Assembly: GCA_046349875.1 (NCBI GenBank)
Contig: JAXMBN010000026.1
Span: 1 to 64,000, forward strand
Direction of reading: 5' to 3'
DNA from: JAXMBN01 sp046349875
GTDB lineage: Bacteria; Planctomycetota; Planctomycetia; Pirellulales; Pirellulaceae
DNA length: 64,000 bases
Position 1 is the first letter of the stretch. Every line of letters begins with the position of its first letter. The notes beneath the pieces were generated by a model, which made no database searches, was not told the DNA's origin, and was given only the letters and a program-made list of their open reading frames with translations. This document shows positions 57,851 through 64,000 of this stretch, one piece after another. The position numbers and the translations under genes are program-made.

Positions 57851-59080
57851 CTATTTGTGAGCGGGACGAACTGTTTTGTTTCTAGTGATGCCTGGAATCC
57901 ATCGCGCGGGAAGCAAAAGGTACCAATACACCCATCGAAATGCCAGTTTACCCCAGTGATTGAATCGACTTTCATGCAAGAGTTTGAGCGGTCCGAACGA
58001 GAATGGAAACATCCCTTCATGAGGATCGATGGTGTAGTTGAAGTCGATCAACAACGCTTTACCATACCCCGATTCGATGAAACAATTCGAATGCCCGTCA
58101 AACTCTTCCTTCAGTGGCTTTCCTTCTATAAAGAGGAGGATATTGTCGGTAAGCGTTTCCGATTGAAAATGAGCTACCGATCCCGCTTTGGAAGAAGGAA
58201 GATTCGTCGCATCTCCCAATACGAAGATGTTGGGATATTGAAGAGACTGCAATGTATGTTTGTGCGTTGCGATGAAATCGAGATCATCTCCCATCGAGGA
58301 ATGGCGAATAGCCTCATCACCCATGTTGGTCGGAGTGGTAACGAGAAGATCAAAAGGAACTTCCCTTCCGTCGTAGCAGACGAGTTTCTTGGATTCGTTG
58401 TCAATTCTCTCGGTTGCAAATTCGGTTTCGAGATGAATCTGCTTATCAGAAAGGAGGTGGCTTAGTTTCTTGGCGGCTTCCGGCTTGGTGAACGCCCCAC
58501 TCAACGGTGTTACGTACGTCAATTCAACTCGGTCTCGAATTCCACGCGTCTGAAAATACCAGTCTGCCAAAAAGCAAAACTCTAAAGGTGCCACGGGACA
58601 CTTGATGGGCATCTCATTGACGTGCACTACCAATCGCCCACCCTCAAATTGTTCCAAAGCCGAACGCAAGGCTTTGGCTCCTTCTAAGGTATAAAAATCG
58701 AAGATCGACTTTCTCCATTCACTGCCGAGCATACCTTCGGTTTCTTCGGGAGCGGTTCGGCAACCTGTCGCGATGACCAAGAGGTCGTAGGCGAGTTGCT
58801 GGCCGGACTTTAGTTGAACGGCGTTTTCAGACGGCAGCACCTTGGCAACTTCACCGAGAATAAACTCGATTCCTCGCCGCAACAGTTTTCGAGTCGGTCT
58901 TACAATTTGAGACTCGATATAGTGGCCAAATGGTAGAAAAAGGAGCCCGGGCTGATACAGGTGTGTTTCCGAACGATCTACGACCGAGATCCTCCACTCA
59001 GCACCGAGCTTCTGGCTGAGATGGTTTGCCATCATCGTTCCGGCGGTGCCAGCACCCAGGATTAACAGTTGTTTGGCCAT
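57851..59080 (-). CDS. Sulfide:quinone oxidoreductase-like flavoprotein
   Basis: A 409-residue FAD enzyme of the SQR/flavocytochrome c sulfide dehydrogenase group. FAD motif LLILGAGTAGTMMANHL is at the start, with YQPGLLFLPFG and LLVIATGCRTAPEETEG following and NIFVLGDATNLPSSKAG near 290. Cysteines near 160 (IKCPVAPLEFCF) fit the redox Cys of SQR. The hydrophobic C-terminus (WVYWYLLLPARW) would sit at the membrane. Start at 59080 follows AAGGAG. First gene of an apparent three-gene sulfur operon; oxidises sulfide with quinone by family. Confidence 0.86.
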   Translation of the reverse strand: MAKQLLILGAGTAGTMMANHLSQKLGAEWRISVVDRSETHLYQPGLLFLPFGHYIESQIVRPTRKLLRRGIEFILGEVAKVLPSENAVQLKSGQQLAYDLLVIATGCRTAPEETEGMLGSEWRKSIFDFYTLEGAKALRSALEQFEGGRLVVHVNEMPIKCPVAPLEFCFLADWYFQTRGIRDRVELTYVTPLSGAFTKPEAAKKLSHLLSDKQIHLETEFATERIDNESKKLVCYDGREVPFDLLVTTPTNMGDEAIRHSSMGDDLDFIATHKHTLQSLQYPNIFVLGDATNLPSSKAGSVAHFQSETLTDNILLFIEGKPLKEEFDGHSNCFIESGYGKALLIDFNYTIDPHEGMFPFSFGPLKLLHESRFNHWGKLAFRWVYWYLLLPARWIPGITRNKTVRPAHK

Positions 59081-59645
59081 CCGAATTCTCCTTCATTGCA
59101 ACGGCGATCACCCCTTTTACCGAATCCCACTCGGATGGGAAACCTGAGTCTTGATTCGACTGAAATTCATCAAGAAGGGTTGCTAATAATCCAGCAAAAA
59201 AAGGGATGCCTAAGAGGAATAGATCCTGATGTGGAATCCTCGGTTACAAATCCGAGAGGGATTGTTTGCCCGAAGAGGTACCTGAAATACCAGCCAAGGG
59301 GGCCTGGGCGGCATAATCGATCCACTTTTGCATCGAGTTTGTCAGTCCCATCCAAACCAGGTCCGAAAGGAGCAATTGCGTGGGGGTAGGGACTGCAAAG
59401 AATCTCAATCGAGTTGCGTCGTTTCAACGGCATTTGCACAAGATTCCAGGTTTGGGTGTGGGTTGAATTCAACGGCGACTTGTATCATTGTTATGCTAAA
59501 GATTCCGATGCGGATGCGAATTTCGATTCGCTATTTGGGATTCATGAGGGATCCCAGATCGCTCCGAAGAGTACGAGAATGGATTCGATTAAGAATGCAA
59601 AATCGATGGGATTTTGTGATGAAGAACTGTGGGCAATCGTAGGAA
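59081..59645. other. Intergenic region between the SQR and SUMF1-domain genes
   Basis: About 565 bp holding the divergent promoters. A frame at 59414-59731 (plus) is open but overlaps the next gene and has no domain I can name; its composition is not clearly coding. No terminator was found. Confidence 0.4.
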
Positions 59646-60758
59646 ATGAATCACTTGCAAACGTTGCAACAATCAAAACGGACCTGCATGATTGGAATGG
59701 CTCTCGCATTGGTAGCCTTCCCATTTGTTGAAATCAAAGCTCAAGCGCAGGAGTCTGCACCTGTATTAGAAGTTCCCGATGCGAATGCATCCTCTGAAAA
59801 AGAGATGAAGCCCTACAAGGAACTCATCGAGCAGACCGAAGCCAAGATCGATATGGTTCCCATTCCCGGTGGGAAGTTTCGAATGGGAAGTCCTGATTCC
59901 GAGTCGGGGCGCGATGCGTCGGAAGGCCCGATTCGCGAAATCGAAGTATCGCCGTTTTGGATGTCCAAGTTTGAAATCACGTGGGATGCCTACGACGTTT
60001 GGGCTTCCGATATCGATATCTTTCGAAGAGAACAATTCAACCTCCCCTCATCGCCGCGAGACAAGTTGGCCGACGTGTTCCAAGTAAGCCAACCAACGAA
60101 ACCCTACACCGATATGTCCTTTGGTATGGGCAAAAAAGGTTTCCCGGCCATCAGCATGACGCAACATGCGGCTCGTACGTTTTGCAAATGGTTGAGTGCC
60201 AAGACGGGTCGATACTATCGATTGCCAACCGAAGCAGAATGGGAATATGCATGCCGCGCAGGAACATCGACCGCATACTCGTTTGGAGACGACCCTTCTC
60301 AATTGGGAGAATATGGTTGGTTTGCAGAGAACGCAGGCGACGCCTACCGCAAAGTCGGTAAGAAGAAGCCCAATCCATGGGGTCTCTACGACATGCATGG
60401 AAACGTTGCCGAGTGGGTGCTCGATCAACATCAGCCCGATGGCTCCCCGGAATTGAAAGGGGCTGAATCGAAAGATCCATTGGCCATACCCATGACACTT
60501 TATCCTCGCGTGGTTCGCGGCGGTGGTTGGGATAAGCCACCCGAAGCTTGTCGATCAGCCGCGCGTGAAGGGTCCAGTGAAGACTGGATCGCTCAAGACC
60601 CCCAAGTACCAGTCAGTATCTGGTATCTTACCGATGCACAGCACGTTGGACTTCGAGTGGTTCGCCCTTTGAATACACCGAACCCTCAAGAACTCGAATC
60701 CAAGTGGGATAAGTCCGAGCCTGTGCAAAAGGAACGGACGACTCCTAAAGTGGAATAG
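59646..60758 (+). CDS. Exported SUMF1/FGE-like domain protein
   Basis: A 370-residue protein with a signal peptide (MIGMALALVAFPFVEIKAQA). The FGE-sulfatase fold follows: IPGGKFRMGSPDSESGRDASEG, FEITWDAYDVW, RLPTEAEWEYACRAGT, GLYDMHGNVAEWV and RVVRGGGWDKPPEACRSAAREG. The redox cysteine pair of true formylglycine-generating enzymes (in the RGGSxxC region) is absent, so it probably is not the activator of the sulfatases in this window. Planctomycetes have many such domain proteins of unknown role. Followed 52 bp on by a Gfo/Idh gene. Confidence 0.86.
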   Translation: MNHLQTLQQSKRTCMIGMALALVAFPFVEIKAQAQESAPVLEVPDANASSEKEMKPYKELIEQTEAKIDMVPIPGGKFRMGSPDSESGRDASEGPIREIEVSPFWMSKFEITWDAYDVWASDIDIFRREQFNLPSSPRDKLADVFQVSQPTKPYTDMSFGMGKKGFPAISMTQHAARTFCKWLSAKTGRYYRLPTEAEWEYACRAGTSTAYSFGDDPSQLGEYGWFAENAGDAYRKVGKKKPNPWGLYDMHGNVAEWVLDQHQPDGSPELKGAESKDPLAIPMTLYPRVVRGGGWDKPPEACRSAAREGSSEDWIAQDPQVPVSIWYLTDAQHVGLRVVRPLNTPNPQELESKWDKSEPVQKERTTPKVE

Positions 60759-60810
60759 TCACTCCTTTACCTCCCTTTCCATTTCCTTCCATCGTTTCCA
60801 TAAGGCCATC

Positions 60811-62190
60811 ATGATGACATCTCCTGACAACTCGAGTCGATCCTCTCGCCGCAACTTCATCAAAGACACCAGTCTGCTCACCGCGGCAGGAACGACCCTT
60901 CTTTCCAGTTCGATGCGTTCCGTGCATGCTGGAGAAGATAACACCATTCAAGTCGCTTTGATTGGTTGCGGAGGCCGCGGAACGGGGGCCGCCACCAACG
61001 CACTCAAGGTTAAGAATGGTACGATCAAACTGGTTGCAATGGCGGACGTATTTCCTGACAAACTAAGTGCTGCACATGCGCAGATTTCCAAAGATCTAGC
61101 AGCTCAAGTGGACGTTCCCGAAGATCGCCGCTTCATCGGTTTCGATGCGTTCAAGAAAGCGATCGATGTCTTAAAGCCAGGTGACGTCGCAATCTTCGCA
61201 ACGCCTCCCGCATTTCGTTGGTTGCACTTCTCGTATGCCATCGAGAAGGGAATCAATGTATTCATGGAAAAGCCCGTTACGATCGATGGACCAGGCAGCC
61301 GCAAGATGCTCGAGCTAGCCAAGAAGTCGGTCGCAAAGAACCTCAAGGTCGGTGTTGGTTTGATGTGCCGACATTGCGATGCTCGCCAAGAACTCTACAA
61401 GAGAATCAAGGGTGGAGAGATTGGAGAGATCCTTCTGATGCGAGCCTATCGTATGGCCGGACCTACTGGCAGCGCTGCGGTGAAGCCAAAGCCTGAAGGA
61501 GTCAGTGAACTCATGTATCAAATCAAGAACTTCCACGGCTTCTTGTGGCTCTCCGGTGGCGGCTTTAGCGACTTCCTCATCCACAATATCGACGAATGCT
61601 GCTGGATGAAGGATGCATGGCCTGTCGAGGCTAAAGGATCTGGTGGTCGTCATTACCGAAACGATTGCATCGATCAGAACTTCGATAGCTATTCGGTAGA
61701 ATACACGTTTGAAGATGGCACGAAACTCGATCTTTCGGGACGCACCATTCCTGGTTGTGTCAACGAATTCGCAAGTTACGCGCATGGCACGAAGGGCTTG
61801 GCAGTGATTTCAACGGCATCGCACACACCAGCGAAGTGCCGCATCTACAAAGGTCAGAAGATGTCGGCTGACGATTTGGTTTGGTCCTATCCACAACCCG
61901 AAGCCAATCCTTACCAATTGGAATGGGATCATTTGATCGACGCCATTCGCAACGATAAGCCATACAATGAAGTGGAGCGAGGTGTGAAGGCAAGTATTGT
62001 GACCTCGATGGGACGTATGGCAGCTCACACAGGTCAAAAAGTTACCTTTGACGAAATGCTCAATTGCGAACACGAATTCGCACCTGGACTCGCCGACCTA
62101 ACGCTCACCGGTCCTTCCCCGCTCAAGGCCAATGGCGAAGGCAAGTATCCTGTGCCTCAACCTGGTTTGATCACCGATACCGAATACTAA
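60811..62190 (+). CDS. Tat-exported Gfo/Idh/MocA oxidoreductase
   Basis: A 459-residue dehydrogenase of the Gfo/Idh family. The twin-arginine signal SSRRNFIKDTS leads; the Rossmann motif VALIGCGGRGTG is near residue 50 and the family MEKPVTIDGPGS near 160. Second domain typical: FHGFLWLSGGGFSDFLIHNIDE. Relative to the one at 13919-15241 it shares the signal, the GCGxRG, the LTGC-like layout and the ending on PQPG/PIPGQ, suggesting paralogues. A hairpin terminator follows. Substrate: unknown sugar. Confidence 0.9.
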   Translation: MMTSPDNSSRSSRRNFIKDTSLLTAAGTTLLSSSMRSVHAGEDNTIQVALIGCGGRGTGAATNALKVKNGTIKLVAMADVFPDKLSAAHAQISKDLAAQVDVPEDRRFIGFDAFKKAIDVLKPGDVAIFATPPAFRWLHFSYAIEKGINVFMEKPVTIDGPGSRKMLELAKKSVAKNLKVGVGLMCRHCDARQELYKRIKGGEIGEILLMRAYRMAGPTGSAAVKPKPEGVSELMYQIKNFHGFLWLSGGGFSDFLIHNIDECCWMKDAWPVEAKGSGGRHYRNDCIDQNFDSYSVEYTFEDGTKLDLSGRTIPGCVNEFASYAHGTKGLAVISTASHTPAKCRIYKGQKMSADDLVWSYPQPEANPYQLEWDHLIDAIRNDKPYNEVERGVKASIVTSMGRMAAHTGQKVTFDEMLNCEHEFAPGLADLTLTGPSPLKANGEGKYPVPQPGLITDTEY

Positions 62191-62222
62191 ACTTCCAAAG
62201 GTTTTTCAAAATAAGTTTGCCG

Positions 62223-62254
62223 AGGTGCCAGGTTCTTCCTGGCACCTTTTTTTT
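62223..62254 (+). terminator. Rho-independent terminator after the Gfo/Idh gene
   Basis: A perfect 10-bp stem, AGGTGCCAGG (62223-62232) and CCTGGCACCT (62238-62247), with a 5-base loop, is followed by eight T (62247-62254). It lies 33 bp after the gene's stop codon. This is the clearest terminator in the window. Confidence 0.92.
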
Positions 62255-62422
62255 GTTGAAGCATTCGAATTTCCATGCAATCGATCGGCTTAAGAGAATC
62301 CATCGATGCATTTGCGGAATTGACTTGGACGCATGGGGCCTGTATTCTGGATATGCCTATCCACAATTCTTGGATACCCTCCCGCATTCCCTACCTCCCA
62401 TTCCTGCCTCGGAGTTCCGAAG

Positions 62423-63742
62423 ATGATCTCCCGTCTCCTTTGCGGATGTATGGCGGCGTTGTCCATCGGATGGTCGATCAACTCCTCGCCATGGTTAGTC
62501 GCCCAAATCACGCTCGATCAACCACCGATCTCGTATTACAACACCGAGCCCAACGATCCCATCTCGAACCTTCAAAAACGACTGGACGCTGGCGACATCG
62601 AACTCGAATACGAATCCAATCGCGGCTACTTGGAATCGGTCCTCAAGCATTTAGCAGTACCACCGTCTTCGCAAGTGTTGGTCTTTTCCAAAACAAGTTT
62701 TCAATTGAAACGCATTGGCCCACTGACCCCTCGCGCTCTCTATTTCACGGACGATGTCTACATGGGATGGGTACGGGGAGGCGATGTGATGGAGTTCTCA
62801 GCGGTGGACCCCAAATTGGGAACCAACTTTTATACGCTGAGTCAGCATGAGGAAGAACGTCCAAAATTTGTCAGGCATACCCACGAGTGTTTGCAGTGCC
62901 ATGGTTCGACCATGACGCGAGGCGTACCCGGACATGTGGTTCGTTCAGTATATCCCGGTCCCGATGGGCAACCTCTGCTTCAACATGGTTCTTTCTTAAC
63001 CGATCACAAAAGCCCTTTCCAAGAACGATGGGGAGGTTGGTATGTGACCGGATCGCACGGCAAGCAAAGGCACCTTGGAAACCTGCTTGTCCGGTTCTCC
63101 GAAAGGCGAGATGAACTGAATCTCGATCGAGGGGCCAACGTTGAAGATCTTAGTGCCTACTTCAGCGTGAAACCCTATCTAACACCTCACAGCGACATCG
63201 TGGCCTTAATGGTTTTGGAACATCAGTCCGCCATGCACAACGTCTTGACCTCTGCCAACTTTCTCACGCGTCTGGCGATGCGCGATCAGAAAACCCTGAA
63301 CGAAATGCTAGGGCGTTCGGATGACTATCGATCGGATACAACACTGTTGAGACTACGTTCGGCAGCGGAACCCGTTGTCAAAGGACTGCTATTCGTGGAT
63401 GAAACACCACTCACCGATTCCATCCGTGGCTCCTCGAGCTTCGTTGAAGATTTCGCGAAGAAGGGACCTCGCGACACTCAAGGACGTTCCTTGCGCGACT
63501 TCGACCTGCAGAAACGAATGTTCAAGTTCGGTTGCAGTTACATGATTTACTCGCAGGCCTTCGCAGATCTCCCTGCTGAATGCAAAGATTTGGTATATCA
63601 ATTGTTGGACGAAGTGCTTCAAGGAAATGATCCTAAAGGTGACTACACGCACCTCACCCAGGAAGATCGGATCGCTATTCGCGAAATCCTACTTCAAACC
63701 AAGACAGACCTTCCGGAAACTTGGAACAAAAAAGGGACCTAG
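62423..63742 (+). CDS. Exported one-haem cytochrome-like protein
   Basis: About 439 residues with signal peptide (GCMAALSIGWSIN) from ATG 62423 after GGAG; the frame is open to 62333. One c-type haem motif, CLQCHGSTMTRGVPGHVVRS, lies near residue 155. The remainder (RGPLTPRALYFTDDVYMGWV-like early, LMVLEHQSAMHNVLTSANFL later) matches the family of planctomycete cytochrome-like proteins with a single CxxCH and no assigned function. Likely periplasmic and redox-active. Confidence 0.8.
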   Translation: MISRLLCGCMAALSIGWSINSSPWLVAQITLDQPPISYYNTEPNDPISNLQKRLDAGDIELEYESNRGYLESVLKHLAVPPSSQVLVFSKTSFQLKRIGPLTPRALYFTDDVYMGWVRGGDVMEFSAVDPKLGTNFYTLSQHEEERPKFVRHTHECLQCHGSTMTRGVPGHVVRSVYPGPDGQPLLQHGSFLTDHKSPFQERWGGWYVTGSHGKQRHLGNLLVRFSERRDELNLDRGANVEDLSAYFSVKPYLTPHSDIVALMVLEHQSAMHNVLTSANFLTRLAMRDQKTLNEMLGRSDDYRSDTTLLRLRSAAEPVVKGLLFVDETPLTDSIRGSSSFVEDFAKKGPRDTQGRSLRDFDLQKRMFKFGCSYMIYSQAFADLPAECKDLVYQLLDEVLQGNDPKGDYTHLTQEDRIAIREILLQTKTDLPETWNKKGT

Positions 63743-63909
63743 CCTTTCTTGCTAGGCTATTCGGCGCAACACGGATTGCGATGTAGAAGGGGGTTCTGCC
63801 CTGCGGGTCGAGTCATGATCCACTACAATGGCGTTGGCCAGTTGTCTCGCTTGGTACCTACTGTGCTCTGTTTTCGTTTTGCGATTGGCGACATGCCTGA
63901 GGTTGACTC

Positions 63910-64000
63910 ATGAATCATCGCGTTGGTATTTGTGTCATGATTGTTTGGGTCGCGTTCGCGGTGCCAGCATGGAGTCAAAAAGCGAATCTACCCAAACCTC
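63910..64000 (+). CDS. Exported protein, 5' end only
   Basis: Starts at ATG 63910 with a typical signal peptide, VGICVMIVWVAFAVPAWSQ, and runs off the window after 30 codons. The product cannot be identified. The 167 bp before it hold a short hairpin (CTAGC 63741-63745 with GCTAG) and no gene. Confidence 0.6.
   Translation, partial: MNHRVGICVMIVWVAFAVPAWSQKANLPKP

Noticed and set aside
59414..59731. 105-residue plus-strand ORF before the SUMF1-domain gene
   Set aside because: It overlaps that gene in another frame by 86 bp and has no recognisable domain or good start.
1..64000. tRNA, rRNA, prophage or integrase/att structure
   Set aside because: No T-arm pattern, ribosomal RNA stretch or integrase gene was recognised by eye. 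A covariance search (tRNAscan-SE, Infernal) would settle it; small tRNAs could still be missed.

Overview
The window reads as chromosomal DNA of a planctomycete, most likely close to Pirellulales. The grounds are: two Gfo/Idh oxidoreductases with Tat signals, adjacent sulfatases, a CehA-type PHP hydrolase, a staphyloxanthin-like C30 carotenoid cluster, many secreted or lipidated proteins with weak Shine-Dalgarno sites, and short palindromic repeats between genes. No rRNA, tRNA, CRISPR array, transposase or phage gene was recognised. The taxonomic call is inference.

Layout. 1-2.1 kb: an ABC importer of the nitrate/sulfonate/taurine type. 2.2-7 kb: a haem lipoprotein, uvrC, apt and a thiamine-diphosphate 2-oxo-acid decarboxylase. 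7.4-13.9 kb: the carotenoid cluster (desaturase/oxidase, aldehyde dehydrogenase, disrupted crtN, acyltransferase, glycosyltransferase). 13.9-30.2 kb: mostly housekeeping and metabolism (Gfo/Idh, PfkB kinase, 2Fe-2S protein, flavin oxidoreductase plus pdxH, uup, a QueD-like enzyme, a CitG-like enzyme, a hydrolase, a coiled-coil protein, rnc, truA, a sugar-phosphate epimerase-like protein). 30.6-32.3 kb: an orphan fliS, a tandem palindromic repeat and a TPR protein. 32.6-38.5 kb: a compact five-gene operon with small WXG100-like proteins and a large EssC/FtsK-type ATPase, i.e. a type VII-like secretion module in a double-membrane bacterium. 38.6-45.2 kb, convergent to it: a membrane M50 protease fused to an HlyD domain, two further HlyD adaptors and a TolC-like protein, which looks like a tripartite exporter. 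45.8-48.4 kb: a PAS-GGDEF-HD-GYP-like signalling protein. 48.4-56.3 kb: two sulfatases, a methyltransferase, a CehA-type hydrolase, an esterase and a DUF2071 protein. 57-59.1 kb: a sulfur operon (SQR-like, TusE/DsrC-like, DsrE-like). 59.6-64 kb: a SUMF1-domain protein, the second Gfo/Idh, a one-haem protein and the start of another exported protein.

Two points affect how everything is read. First, at least seven genes carry single-base frame disruptions, most of them in short G/C or A runs. When they are undone, family-typical sequence is restored, so most are probably consensus errors rather than pseudogenes. Second, crtN is not merely frameshifted: its middle is replaced by an ApbE flavin-transferase domain of roughly equal length, with the true crtN 3' end left downstream. 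Candidates for something undescribed are the W-x-D/EssC operon with the facing M50-HlyD-TolC exporter, and the CrtN-ApbE chimera.
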